Source: Mycobacterium sp. 852014-50255_SCH5639931
GTDB taxonomy: Bacteria > Actinomycetota > Actinomycetes > Mycobacteriales > Mycobacteriaceae
Length of the DNA stretch: 64,000 bases
Direction: 5' to 3'
Assembly (NCBI RefSeq): GCF_001665605.1
Contig: NZ_LZSV01000016.1
Span: forward strand, 124,001-188,000
In this document: positions 1 through 11,489 of the stretch, one piece after another
Position numbering within the stretch: position 1 is the stretch's first letter
How the letters are laid out: every line of letters starts with the position of its first letter
Notes under the pieces: model-generated
What the model was told of the DNA's origin: nothing
The model's database searches: none
Seen by the model: the letters and a program-made list of their open reading frames with translations, nothing else
Position numbers and translations under genes: made by a program

Positions 1-1290
1 CGTCTGCGGTTTGTAAGCGAGTTCGAGGTCCATCACCTCGTAGAACTGGCCCCCCGGTCTCTCTGCCGCGGGTTCGTCACGCCCAGTCTCCTGCATGCTG
101 AGGAAGCAGATGTATTTGGCTTGCGGCAACGGCCGCACCACATCCGCCAGCTGGGTCAGCAGAATTCCGCTCCACTCGCCGATACTGGTCCAGCCTTGCA
201 CGCAGTTGTGCATCGTCCGCTGCGTCTGCCGCTCGCCCAGCGCCCGCAACGCGGCCAAGTCCAACGTCACTGGATTTTCGACGAGCCCACCGACCGGTAG
301 CCGCCAGTCGACGAAGTTGTGGACCGCCATCACTTTGTATTCCGCACTGGCGGGTGGCTTTCCGTTCACCCGGTGATCTTTGGTCAACTTGCGGACCGGA
401 TAGTCCTGCCGGGAGTTCAGCGGACGCAGCAAGAGCAGCCGGGCACCGGTAACCACGGCGCCGAGTATGCGGTGCACCTGCACGGGATGGCGGAGGCTCC
501 ATTTGGTGGCGGCGACGTGGACGGCGACGATCGCTCCGATGATCATCAGCGACCACGCCGTCGCCCAATTGATGTTGCGCACGGAGCCGAAGATCATCGA
601 CGCCGTCAGTTGGCCCCAGCCCCAGAAGAAGATCATCGACAGGTGGATCAGGATGAAGACGACAAAGGCCACCAACCCCAGGAAATGCAGGCTTCGAGCC
701 CACTGCCGGCCGCCCCACATCCGCACATACCAGGGAAAGCGCGCCTCGATCGCCGGCGACTGCGCGGCCCCAGTCAGGATCTGGAATGGCGCGAGGATGA
801 ACACGACCCCCGCATAGGTCAGCTTCTGAATGGCGTCCAACGGCTCGCCGGGGAGCAGCGGCGGCAGGTTGAACGACATGTACGTGACGATGTCATTGGC
901 CGCCTCGGGAAAAATCGACCACGAATAAGGCCAGTATCGATGCCATTGGCCAGTCGCGAATAGCAGGACGTAGTAGGAGAACCCGAGCAGAATCCAGCAG
1001 ATCACCGTGAAGAAGTGCCAATGCCGACCCATACCCAATTTCTTGTGACCGGGCAGCGCAACGAGCGAGCTGTAGGACTCTTCTTCGTCGAGGGTGTCGT
1101 ATAACCGGTTGCGCGGCATGACCTTGCGGGTGAAGCGCGCCCATTCGCTGCCAGGTTTGCTGTCGTCGTGCCAATACAACTTCGGGTGGGTGCCGAGGAT
1201 CTCGATGCCGCTGCGGATGATCAGGGTGACGAACAGGACGTTGAGCCAATGGTCCACTCGCAGCCACGCCGGGTAGTCGAGTGTCGTCAT
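1..1290 (-). CDS. Membrane cytochrome b561-like / molybdopterin oxidoreductase fusion (C-terminus cut by window edge)
   Basis: About 430 codons are visible from ATG at 1290; the gene continues beyond base 1. The first ~270 residues hold about five hydrophobic helices with histidines (HWLNVLF, HWHFFTVICW, LHFLGLVAF), as in di-heme cytochrome b561-type subunits. The C-terminal part looks like a sulfite-oxidase/YedY-type molybdopterin domain: CVQGWTSIGEWSG places Cys363 where that family ligates Mo. The fusion suggests a membrane enzyme passing electrons between a Mo site and the quinone pool. The gene upstream (1304-1804) also encodes a membrane protein and lies 13 bp away, so the two are probably co-transcribed. 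Domain assignment is from motifs; the substrate is unknown. Confidence 0.75.
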   Translation of the reverse strand, partial: MTTLDYPAWLRVDHWLNVLFVTLIIRSGIEILGTHPKLYWHDDSKPGSEWARFTRKVMPRNRLYDTLDEEESYSSLVALPGHKKLGMGRHWHFFTVICWILLGFSYYVLLFATGQWHRYWPYSWSIFPEAANDIVTYMSFNLPPLLPGEPLDAIQKLTYAGVVFILAPFQILTGAAQSPAIEARFPWYVRMWGGRQWARSLHFLGLVAFVVFILIHLSMIFFWGWGQLTASMIFGSVRNINWATAWSLMIIGAIVAVHVAATKWSLRHPVQVHRILGAVVTGARLLLLRPLNSRQDYPVRKLTKDHRVNGKPPASAEYKVMAVHNFVDWRLPVGGLVENPVTLDLAALRALGERQTQRTMHNCVQGWTSIGEWSGILLTQLADVVRPLPQAKYICFLSMQETGRDEPAAERPGGQFYEVMDLELAYKPQT

Positions 1291-1303
1291 GCCTGGGCTC
1301 CAG

Positions 1304-1804
1304 TCAGTCGTACCACTGCTGCCGTTGCGGGTAGGCCACGTTGACGCCGGACAGCACCGTCGTGTGCACCGCGATGAACGCGGCGGCGAACACCAAAGCG
1401 AATGTGCCCGGCGCCAGATCCCATCGGCCGGTCAGCGACTCCAGCCCCGGCAGGCTGACCCAGCGGCTGACCAGGTAGACCGCCAGGAAAGCCAGGCAGA
1501 CCAAGCTGCCGAGGTACCACCCCGCCTGTGGCACACGCGGTTTGAAGGCGAACATCATCGCGGCCGCGGCCGTCAGGCAACAGACTGCCAGCAAAGCCGA
1601 GTAGACGGCGAAGGACCAGGGAACGCCCGGTTCCCTGATCCAAACGTAGGCATGCACCGCCACCAGGCCCACCAACAGCGAGCCGCCCAACGCGGTCACC
1701 GTTCGCGGCAGGTTGAAGGCAACCCAGCCGTTCAGGGTGAGCACCGGTGAGGTCACGATGCTTCGCCAAATCGAGATCGACCGCCGCGGGACGACATTGA
1801 CCAT
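1304..1804 (-). CDS. Small polytopic membrane protein, conserved hypothetical
   Basis: This 166-residue protein has roughly four hydrophobic helices (about residues 34-54, 65-84, 97-113 and 134-153) joined by short loops and has no soluble domain. It precedes the cytochrome/molybdopterin fusion by 13 bp on the same strand, so it is probably a membrane partner or assembly factor of that enzyme. I do not recognise a specific family. The ATG at 1804 is the first start after the divergent intergenic region shared with the stress phosphatase gene. Confidence 0.65.
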   Translation of the reverse strand: MVNVVPRRSISIWRSIVTSPVLTLNGWVAFNLPRTVTALGGSLLVGLVAVHAYVWIREPGVPWSFAVYSALLAVCCLTAAAAMMFAFKPRVPQAGWYLGSLVCLAFLAVYLVSRWVSLPGLESLTGRWDLAPGTFALVFAAAFIAVHTTVLSGVNVAYPQRQQWYD

Positions 1805-1835
1805 GCGAGCGTGGTACCCACGCTGATTAATTACA

Positions 1836-1848
1836 AACCGTCCTGGTT
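1836..1848. promoter_or_regulatory. Divergent promoter region with AACC-N5-GGTT dyad
   Basis: The 206 bp between the membrane-protein start (1804) and the phosphatase start (2011) hold no gene. An AT-rich patch at 1825-1853 contains the inverted repeat AACC-GTCCT-GGTT, a plausible operator or promoter element for the minus-strand pair, about 32 bp upstream of its start. A strong ribosome binding site (TAGGAGGA, 1996-2003) precedes the plus-strand gene. The function of the dyad is inferred. Confidence 0.3.
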
Positions 1849-1998
1849 AAATTGCCGAGCTCGAGCCGGCCCGCGCCACGCTGGGAAACTGTTGCATCGA
1901 GCATGCGACTGCCATTGATACTCTTACTGTCTGTGCCTGGCGAGTGCTCAGCGCTTTGTGACCAGCTTGCGGGACTCAGCCCGAGAAGGGGTCCGTAG

Positions 1999-5218
<3,220 letters not shown>

Positions 5219-5222
<4 letters not shown>

Positions 5223-6361
5223 TTGTTGGAACGACCCGCCTTCTCGTGTTCATACACGCGCAGGTTGTGTTCCTCCGGTGTTCCGAACATGGAGCGGTAC
5301 AACGTGATTCGGCGCAGGTAGAGGTGCAGGTCGTGTTCCCAGGTGACGCCGATGCCCCCGTGCATCTGCACGCAGGCCTGGACGATCTGGCCGGCCATCT
5401 CGCCCACGTAGGACTTGGCGATGCTGGCCGACAGGCCCGCCCCGGGTGAGTTGGCGGCGACGTCGGCGACCGCCGCGGCCGTGGTGGCTCGGCAGGCTTC
5501 CAGCCACAGCTTCATGTCGGCGAACTTGTGCTTGAGGGCCTGGTAGGACGCCAGCGGGCGCCCGAAGGTGTGCCGGTCCAACGCCCACTGGACGGTCAGG
5601 TCGAACACCGTCTGCAGGACGCCGACCACCTCGGCGCACTGCAGGGTCTGTGCGATTTGGCTCTGCCGGTCGATCAGCGTGGCCGTCTCGGCGGCGGTGC
5701 CGACCGCCGCCGATCGATCCACCATCACACCGTCGAAATGCGCCCGGGAATATTGCTTGACCAGGTCGACCGACTGCTGGGGCTCGATCGTGACGCCGGG
5801 CGCGTCCGTGGGTACTAAAAACTGCCGGAGCTCCTCACCGCTGCGCGCCGCCACCAGCAGCACCGCGCTCTGCGCGCCGGCCTCGACCCGGTCCTTGGTG
5901 CCGTCGATGCGATAGCCCGAATCGGTCGGGGTGGCCGTCACCGACGGATTCAGCGGCGCCCACCCCTGGCCCGGCTCCGAAACCGCCCACGATGCCACGG
6001 TTTCACCGGACATCAGCGCCTCGATGACGGCCGTGTGCGGTTGCCAGTCCGCACACTCGACGAGCGCGGCCAGTACGACGCTGACCGGATACAGCGGCCC
6101 GGGCGCCACGGTCTTGCCGAGCTGTTCGGCGACCATGGCCAGATCCGCCAAACCGCTGTCCGAGACGCTGCCGCCGCCCAACTCCTCCGGTACCAAGAGG
6201 CCCGTCCAGCCGAGCTCCGCGGCGCGCCGCCACCATGCCGGATCAAACGACACCCCGGCGGCGTGCAACTCCCGCACGCGCCGCAGCGGCGCTTCCTTTT
6301 CCAGAAAAGCCTGGGTGGTCGAGGTGAACAGCGTCTTTTCGGGAGAGTCGAGTGTGGTCAT
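5219..6361 (-). CDS. Acyl-CoA dehydrogenase (FadE family), partner of the downstream fadE
   Basis: The 380-residue protein starts at ATG 6361 (MTTLDSPEK) behind a GAGAGG ribosome site. The open frame extends further upstream, but that part crosses the promoter region. It is a short, divergent FadE with the FAD-binding C-terminal half (RHTFGRPLASYQALKHKFAD, MHGGIGVTWEHDLHLYLRR). Its stop overlaps the next fadE start as ATGA, which indicates coupled translation and probable assembly as a two-gene heteromer. A degenerate TACTGTAA-type dyad lies 52 bp upstream. The substrate is not determinable; the context of amidohydrolases, Rieske ferredoxin and P450 suggests a ring-derived acyl-CoA. Confidence 0.85.
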
Positions 6362-6412
6362 GCTGCCTCTCGTCGAGAGTTCTCCGGCGTTTTCGATGGT
6401 AGCAACGAGCAC

Positions 6413-6431
6413 TACGGTAAGAGATACCGGA
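6413..6431. promoter_or_regulatory. Degenerate copy of the 19-bp TACTGTAA regulon dyad (site 1)
   Basis: TACGGTAAGAGATACCGGA. The centre is a perfect CGGTA-N5-TACCG inverted repeat with the same centre as the 19-bp TAC-N13-GTA motif seen before seven other units. The left half matches TACTGTAA at seven of eight bases; the outer right half is degenerate. It lies in the 95-bp gap between the alpha/beta hydrolase gene and the fadE pair, 52 bp before the fadE start, and may give that pair its own promoter. Confidence 0.4.
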
Positions 6432-6456
6432 GTTCCATCGATAGCGCTGCTCAGCG

Positions 6457-7428
6457 TTACATGGCGAACACACGGCGCAGCGAACGCGCGTGCAGCGCCC
6501 GGTTCTCCTGAGAAACCACCCAATCGGGAACCAATGAGTCGAACCCGTTGAATGCAGCTGCGATGACGTGCAATTCGGTGTGCACGTAGGCGTGCAACAG
6601 CCTGTTCGCGTAGTCGATGGCTTCGTCTCGGCACGGATCGATCTCAGCGCAGCTGATGAACGTCGGCGGCAGGCCCTCGAGGTTCGCGCGGTGCGCGGGG
6701 ACGTGCTGGCCGTTGGCGCTCGCGTGACCGAGGTAATGACCCCACGCCCGGCTCACGGCCGGCCCATTGAGGCCCGGCGTGCGCTGGAACTCGCGCCGGG
6801 ATTGGGTGGCGTCGGAATCGAGCATCGGCTGGTGCAGGATCTGCACCAGAATCTGTGGGCCTTCGTCATCGAACATGCGCTGACTCAGGCCCGCGACCAG
6901 CGCCGCGCCCGCGTCGCGGCCCATCACGGCGATGCGGTTGACGTCCACCTTCAGCTCGGCGCAATTGCGGATGGCGTAGTAGAGGCCGGCCTCGACATCG
7001 TCCAACGCAGCCGGGCACGGGTGTTCCGGCGCGAGCCGGTAGTCCACCGATACCACCAGGCATCCGCCTTCTTTGGCCAGCTCTACGCACGGTGCATGAT
7101 CGGTGTCCAGGTTGCCGGTCACGAATCCCCCGCCGTGGGCGTATAGGACAAGGGGTGCACCTGACCCGGCTCGATCGAGGTCGGGGCCCCGGTAGAAGCG
7201 AAGCTTCAGCTCATGGCCGCCCGGCCCGGCGATGGTGCGCGTTTCGACGGCCACATCGGCGGTGCCGACCGCGGCGGCGCGCTCGGCTGCGAGCCGGTCG
7301 GCGTGCTCCCGTTCGGCGGGCAGTGTCTCGGCGCGGAATTCGACGACGCCCAATGCGGTGGCGGCCTCCCGGAGCACGGGGTCGATCCGGTTAAGGCCCT
7401 GTGGCCGCGTCAGATTCGTTTGTGTCAT
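6457..7428 (-). CDS. HSL-family alpha/beta hydrolase fold protein lacking catalytic Ser and His (probable pseudoenzyme)
   Basis: The start is ATG 7428 (MTQTNLTRPQG) behind AGAAGG; an in-frame upstream extension is non-homologous. The 323-residue protein has the hormone-sensitive-lipase oxyanion motif HGGG (98-101), SVDYRLAPEHP and the acid region AEIDPCRDE (Asp264). At the nucleophile elbow, where the family has GDSAG, it has GRDAG: Asp172 replaces Ser. Where the family has the catalytic His in HGF, it has NGF (Asn294). Two of three triad residues are therefore gone although the reading frame is intact. It may be a binding or regulatory relative rather than an esterase. It lies 137 bp after the second amidohydrolase and 95 bp before fadE. 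Confidence 0.85.
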   Translation of the reverse strand: MTQTNLTRPQGLNRIDPVLREAATALGVVEFRAETLPAEREHADRLAAERAAAVGTADVAVETRTIAGPGGHELKLRFYRGPDLDRAGSGAPLVLYAHGGGFVTGNLDTDHAPCVELAKEGGCLVVSVDYRLAPEHPCPAALDDVEAGLYYAIRNCAELKVDVNRIAVMGRDAGAALVAGLSQRMFDDEGPQILVQILHQPMLDSDATQSRREFQRTPGLNGPAVSRAWGHYLGHASANGQHVPAHRANLEGLPPTFISCAEIDPCRDEAIDYANRLLHAYVHTELHVIAAAFNGFDSLVPDWVVSQENRALHARSLRRVFAM

Positions 7429-7565
7429 ACCTTCTCGTCTTCCGGGCTCGTCATGCGGGCTCGTCCGGTCCCGGCGCGGGACCGTGCCGGAAACCTTCTT
7501 CAAGGTAGACCTGCGATTCCGTGTGGTGAAAGACGAGGTACGTATCGCTTCAGCTCGGGCGGAAT

Positions 7566-8714
7566 TCACCGTTCCCCGGGAAGCGCCTTAACCGTCGCCG
7601 GCAGCCCGTAGAGAGCGGTTGCGTTGCCGCGCATGATCCGCTCGCGCTGGTCGGCCGGGAATCGGTTGATCGCATAGGTTGGCGAGTCGTAGCTCCAGTG
7701 CGGGTAGTCCGTCGAGAACATCAGGTTGTCGCCCAGGTCCATCATCTCGAGGTACTCGCGGAACTGCACGGTGTCGGCATCTTCCAGCGGCTGGGTGGTG
7801 AACCGAACATGTTCGCGCACATACTCCGACGGACGGCGCCGCACGTGCGGCAGGTCGCCGCGGCGGGCTTCCCAGATGCGGTCCATCCGCGACATCACCG
7901 GCATCGCCCACGTGAAGCCACCTTCGACGAACACCACCCGCAGATCGGGGTGGCGGTCGAAAGCGCCGTCGAAGACCAGGCTCATCAGGTGCGAGACATA
8001 TAGCAGTGGCCAGGACGCGAAGAAGTCGTGCCAGTGCGCGGGGTTGCCGACGGGATAAAGCGGGATCAGCTCGAACGGTGTCTGCCCCATCAGGTGCGTG
8101 GCGACCGGGAAACCGTTGCGCGCCGCGGCTGCATAGAGCGGGTCGAAATGTGGGTTGCCGAAGGGGATCCCACGAGTCTGCGGTGTCATCAGCACCTGGG
8201 CCATGTATGGGTGTCCCGCCCACCGTTCGACCTCGCGCGCCGCCTGCTCGGGCGTCTGCGCGCTGACGCTGATCGATCCGCGCCAGCGGCCGTGCTCGTT
8301 GTTCGTGTCGAGCCAGACGTCGGCAAGCCAGTCGTTGTAGGCGGACTTCAGAACGTGTTCGGCCTGTGGCAGCTGGGCGTCACACATCGGTTCCAGCGTC
8401 GCGATGCTGACGCCGGCGTCGAGCAGCAACTGCTTGGCGGCGAATTCCGGGTCGCTGCCCGCGAACCCGCCACCTGGCGGGGCGGCATCCATGCGCAGCG
8501 ACATGGTCTTGTACGAATCCGGTGTGTCGTAGAAATGCGGCACCGGGGTGACGGCGTTTCCGGTCGGCCATATCTTGTCCACCCATTCGGGCGGCGCGTA
8601 CGACTTCAGCACGTCGGTCGAGACGGGCAAGGGGTGCACGTCGGTGTCGACGATGCTCACCGCAATTTCGTCGTCATGACCGGTCGGCGAATCGACCCGT
8701 TCGATCGTGGTCAT
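7566..8714 (-). CDS. Amidohydrolase-2 family TIM-barrel metal-dependent hydrolase
   Basis: This 382-residue protein starts at ATG 8714, overlapping the upstream amidohydrolase stop (ATGA). The longer open frame upstream is only a shadow. It begins with the metal-site strand IVDTDVHPLP (D-x-H) and carries the other family landmarks GFPVATHLMGQ, RVVFVEGGFTW and the C-terminal FSTDYPHWSYDSP, where the Asp is a usual metal ligand. The family covers ACMSD-like decarboxylases and C-C or lactone hydrolases, so ring cleavage, decarboxylation or hydration of a catabolic intermediate is plausible. It shares strong architecture with the preceding gene, which suggests tandem duplication or a heteromeric pair. 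Confidence 0.85.
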   Translation of the reverse strand: MTTIERVDSPTGHDDEIAVSIVDTDVHPLPVSTDVLKSYAPPEWVDKIWPTGNAVTPVPHFYDTPDSYKTMSLRMDAAPPGGGFAGSDPEFAAKQLLLDAGVSIATLEPMCDAQLPQAEHVLKSAYNDWLADVWLDTNNEHGRWRGSISVSAQTPEQAAREVERWAGHPYMAQVLMTPQTRGIPFGNPHFDPLYAAAARNGFPVATHLMGQTPFELIPLYPVGNPAHWHDFFASWPLLYVSHLMSLVFDGAFDRHPDLRVVFVEGGFTWAMPVMSRMDRIWEARRGDLPHVRRRPSEYVREHVRFTTQPLEDADTVQFREYLEMMDLGDNLMFSTDYPHWSYDSPTYAINRFPADQRERIMRGNATALYGLPATVKALPGER

Positions 8715-9757
8715 CGGACACGCTCCTTCAGCCCGTACAGCTCGCTGGCGTTTCGCCACAGCACCTTGTCGCGTTGGGCGGGATCGAGGCCCTCGGCAAC
8801 GGTCTGCGGCGGAGTAGTGGACCAATGGGGATACGCCGACCCGTACATCAGCAGGTCGGACTTGCCGCTGAACTCCATCCAGCGCTGCGCGTCGCCGGCG
8901 TCGGTCGGTCCGTCGAACGCCGACGAGCAGAACCTGACGTGGCCAGGCAGGTATTCGCTCGGATAGCGGTCGACCCACGGCGTCTGGTCGCGCATCGACA
9001 CCCAGAAGGTGTCCAGCCGCCAGATCAACGGGGTGAGGATGTCGTAGCCGCCGTCGGCGAAGACGAATTTGAGGCCAGGGTGCCTGCCGAACATGCCCTC
9101 GACGATGAGGGTGGCCAGATGCACGAAGAAGTTCAGCGGCATGAAAGCCGCATATCCCGGATAGGTATGGGCGTGCCCGGCGAAAGTGGGCGGATAGTCG
9201 ACGCCGTTGCCGCCGTTGATGTGTACCGCCACTGGCAACCCGTGGGCGGCGGCGGCCTCCCAAATCGGCTCGAACATCGGTTTGCCGTAGGGCTCGCGTG
9301 ACTGCATCGGGACACCGACCTGGACCAGCTTCGGGTGATCGCCCAGGCGCTCGATCTCCGCCACGGCCCCCTTGGGGTCTTCCGGATTGACACGGATGGT
9401 GCCCCGGAATCGATCGGTCTTGTCGGGCTCGATCCAGCGGTCGAGCAGCCAGTCGTTGACCGCCGCGCAGATTCTGCTGTTGAGCAGGTAGTCGGCGATG
9501 TTGCCGCGGGTCAGCGGGTTGAGGATGGCGTACTCGACGCCCTGCGCGAACAGGTCGCGACTGACCGTCTCCGGGTCCGACCCCGGGTAGTGCTCCCCGT
9601 AGAGGTCCTGCCGGTAGTCGCCGCCGGGTGCGGAGTACCACTGCTGTTCGACGTCGGGGATCGACCGCAGCTGGTGGGCGGCGGGCAGGTAGCGCCGGAT
9701 CTCCGCGTTGGAGCGGAAGTGCGGCTGCACATTGGCATCTATGACCGGGCTGATCAT
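8711..9757 (-). CDS. Amidohydrolase-2 family protein with altered N-terminal metal motif
   Basis: This 348-residue TIM-barrel protein starts at ATG 9757 (MISPVIDANVQPHF), overlapping the ferredoxin stop as ATGA. The N-terminal metal motif is D-A-N-V-Q instead of the usual D-x-D-x-H, so the first His is Gln. Later landmarks remain: LPVAVHINGG, KFVFADGGYD and MYGSAYPHWSTT, with Ala in place of the Asp seen in the sister gene (STDYPHW). Both ends of the metal site are therefore changed, and it may be a structural partner of the downstream amidohydrolase or use another mechanism. It is translationally coupled on both sides. Confidence 0.85.
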   Translation of the reverse strand: MISPVIDANVQPHFRSNAEIRRYLPAAHQLRSIPDVEQQWYSAPGGDYRQDLYGEHYPGSDPETVSRDLFAQGVEYAILNPLTRGNIADYLLNSRICAAVNDWLLDRWIEPDKTDRFRGTIRVNPEDPKGAVAEIERLGDHPKLVQVGVPMQSREPYGKPMFEPIWEAAAAHGLPVAVHINGGNGVDYPPTFAGHAHTYPGYAAFMPLNFFVHLATLIVEGMFGRHPGLKFVFADGGYDILTPLIWRLDTFWVSMRDQTPWVDRYPSEYLPGHVRFCSSAFDGPTDAGDAQRWMEFSGKSDLLMYGSAYPHWSTTPPQTVAEGLDPAQRDKVLWRNASELYGLKERVR

Positions 9758-10113
9758 GCGGTCAGGTACACCTCCCCGTCGGTGACATCGACCTGGTAGG
9801 TGCGGATACGCCGCGTCGGGTCGGCGAGATTTTGACCGGTGGTGATGTCGAATTCCCAGTTGTGCCAAGGGCACCGGACGATTTGGCCGTCGCGGACCCG
9901 TCGCAGGCCGCCGGGTTCGTCGGGGGCGAACTCGTTGGTCCCGCCGAGAAGACCCAGGCACAGCGGGGCGCCTTCGTGCGAGCAATAGTTCACGATCGCG
10001 TAGAACTGGCCGCACACGTTGTACACGCCGACGCCGAACTTCCCGACGTCGACCAGCTTCATCCCGCCGGGCGGCAGATCGTCCAGCGAGCACACGAATC
10101 GCCGCTCGGCCAC
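9754..10113 (-). CDS. Rieske [2Fe-2S] ferredoxin-like protein
   Basis: A compact 119-residue Rieske domain with both ligand pairs: Cys44-x-His46 (NYCSHEGAP) and Cys81-x2-His84 (RCPWHNWEF). It is an electron carrier, as used by ring-hydroxylating oxygenases, but the next genes are amidohydrolases rather than an oxygenase. A similar Rieske-plus-amidohydrolase coupling is not something I can assign to a known pathway. It could serve the divergent P450 at 10263 or the Rieske oxygenase at 24931; the window has no other ferredoxin. It is the first gene of the minus-strand unit; a regulon dyad lies 35 bp upstream. Its stop overlaps the next start (ATGA). Confidence 0.85.
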   Translation of the reverse strand: MAERRFVCSLDDLPPGGMKLVDVGKFGVGVYNVCGQFYAIVNYCSHEGAPLCLGLLGGTNEFAPDEPGGLRRVRDGQIVRCPWHNWEFDITTGQNLADPTRRIRTYQVDVTDGEVYLTA

Positions 10114-10147
10114 TTACATCACCGCCTCCGACGCCACGCAGCATCAA

Positions 10148-10166
10148 TACTGTGCCCATTACGGTA
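10148..10166. promoter_or_regulatory. 19-bp TAC-N13-GTA regulon dyad (site 2)
   Basis: TACTGTGCCCATTACGGTA. The halves match TACTGTAA at six and seven of eight bases (right half read on the other strand). It lies in the 149-bp divergent region between the Rieske ferredoxin (35 bp) and the P450 (97 bp) and can control both directions. Confidence 0.6.
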
Positions 10167-10192
10167 ACCACGACAAGCCGTTGGGCTTAGTT

Positions 10193-10212
10193 GCTATCTA
10201 TACTATGATAGC
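10193..10212. promoter_or_regulatory. GCTATC-N8-GATAGC dyad with TATACT, likely P450 promoter
   Basis: A 20-bp AT-rich inverted repeat (six-base perfect arms) lies 50 bp before the P450 start and encloses TATACT at 10199-10204, a good -10 hexamer. It is separate from the 19-bp dyad at 10148. It may be a second operator or simply the promoter of the P450-alcohol dehydrogenase unit. No clear -35 was found. Confidence 0.4.
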
Positions 10213-10262
10213 GATAATCCCGCGTACCAATCCGCTTACCGGCTGCCCAGGAGGAGCGCTGC

Positions 10263-11489
10263 ATGACGCTCAGCACCGACCCCGCCAACCAGCCCGTCAC
10301 ACTCGACCTCACCGGCGAAACGAGTCCCTACCCGTTCTTCGAATACATGAGGCGCACGGACCCGGTTTGGCACGGCGCGCTGACGGACCACTCACAGATG
10401 CCAGAAGAGCTGCGGCCGAACGACGAGTGGGTGCTGTTCGGTTACGACCCCGTGTTCCAGGCGTTCCGCGACGACCGCATCTTCAGCTCCCACAAGTACG
10501 ACGAGACCATCGGTTTGGTGATGGGCCACACCATTCTGGCGATGGGCGGCAAGGAACACCACGATCATCGCAACCTAGTGGCCAAGGCCTTCCGCGCCAC
10601 CGCCCTGGAACGATGGGAGCCGTCGGTCATCGGACCGGTGTGCGATCAACTGGTCGACGAAATCAAAAACGACGGCCACGCGGACCTGGTCAAGGCGGTG
10701 ACGTTCGAATTCCCCACCCGGATCATCTCCACGCTGCTCGGTCTGCCCCCTGAGGACCTCGACTTCTTCCGGCGGTTGTCCCTGGACCTCATCTCCATCC
10801 CGACCGACATCATGGCGGGGCTCAACGCGGCCGCGGAGCTGCACGGCTACTTCCTCGAACAGGTCGAACAGCGGCGGCGCAACCACACCGACGACATCAT
10901 CGGCGACCTGGTGGCCGCCGAGATCGACGGCGAGAAGCTCACCGACGAGGCGATCATCGCGTTCCTGCGCCTGCTGCTGCCCGCCGGCCTGGAAACCACC
11001 TACCGGTCGTCGGGCAACCTGCTCTACCTGCTGCTGACCCACCCCGAGCAGCTCGAGCTCGTCTACCGGGACCGGTCGCTGATACCGATGGCGATCGAAG
11101 AGGGCCTGCGCTTCGAAACCCCACTGACCATGGTCATGCGGACCACCACCCAAGAGGTCGAAATCGGCGGCAAGACAATCCCGTCCGACGCGCAGATCGA
11201 CATGTGCATGGGCTCGGCCAACCGCGACGAGACCCGCTGGACCGACCCCAACACCTTCGACATCCGCCGGCCGCGCCAAGCGCACATCGCGTTCGCCGGC
11301 GGCATCCACATGTGCCTCGGCATGCATCTGGCCCGGCTCGAGACCCGGCTGATGCTGAACAGCCTCTTCGACCGCGTCAAAAATCTGGCCTTCGTGGCCG
11401 ATGACGGAACCGGCCAGGAGTCGAAGATCGTCGGGCTTACGTTCCGCTCCCCCAACAAGCTTCCGGTCACGTTCGCCCCGGCCACATGA
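10263..11489 (+). CDS. Cytochrome P450 monooxygenase
   Basis: This soluble 408-residue class I P450 has the I-helix oxygen-activation motif AGLETT, the K-helix ExxR (EEGLRFE) and the heme loop FAGGIHMCLGMHLAR with Cys351 as thiolate ligand. A strong AGGAGGAG site precedes the ATG. The alcohol dehydrogenase follows with a four-base overlap, which suggests hydroxylation and then oxidation of the new alcohol. It is closely paralogous to the P450 at 28929: the I-helix block (LLLPAGLETTYRSSGN) is identical in both. No ferredoxin or reductase is adjacent; the divergent Rieske ferredoxin is the only nearby Fe-S carrier. Confidence 0.9.
   Translation: MTLSTDPANQPVTLDLTGETSPYPFFEYMRRTDPVWHGALTDHSQMPEELRPNDEWVLFGYDPVFQAFRDDRIFSSHKYDETIGLVMGHTILAMGGKEHHDHRNLVAKAFRATALERWEPSVIGPVCDQLVDEIKNDGHADLVKAVTFEFPTRIISTLLGLPPEDLDFFRRLSLDLISIPTDIMAGLNAAAELHGYFLEQVEQRRRNHTDDIIGDLVAAEIDGEKLTDEAIIAFLRLLLPAGLETTYRSSGNLLYLLLTHPEQLELVYRDRSLIPMAIEEGLRFETPLTMVMRTTTQEVEIGGKTIPSDAQIDMCMGSANRDETRWTDPNTFDIRRPRQAHIAFAGGIHMCLGMHLARLETRLMLNSLFDRVKNLAFVADDGTGQESKIVGLTFRSPNKLPVTFAPAT

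Noticed and set aside
1836..1848. KstR-type operator before the 1804 gene
   Set aside because: AACC-N5-GGTT has the wrong spacing for the AAC-N2-GTT core of KstR sites, and the adjacent genes are not sterol genes.
8711..10171. A much longer amidohydrolase starting at 10171
   Set aside because: The extra N-terminal part reads antiphase through the Rieske ferredoxin gene, is Arg/Pro-rich and non-homologous. ATG 9757 overlaps the ferredoxin stop and begins at the expected first strand. The same logic shortens the genes starting at 8714, 6361, 19331, 48004, 53278 and 56539.
10193..10212. The GCTATC-N8-GATAGC dyad as part of the 19-bp regulon
   Set aside because: Its arms and spacing differ; it does not contain TAC-N13-GTA. 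It is listed separately as a probable promoter or other operator.
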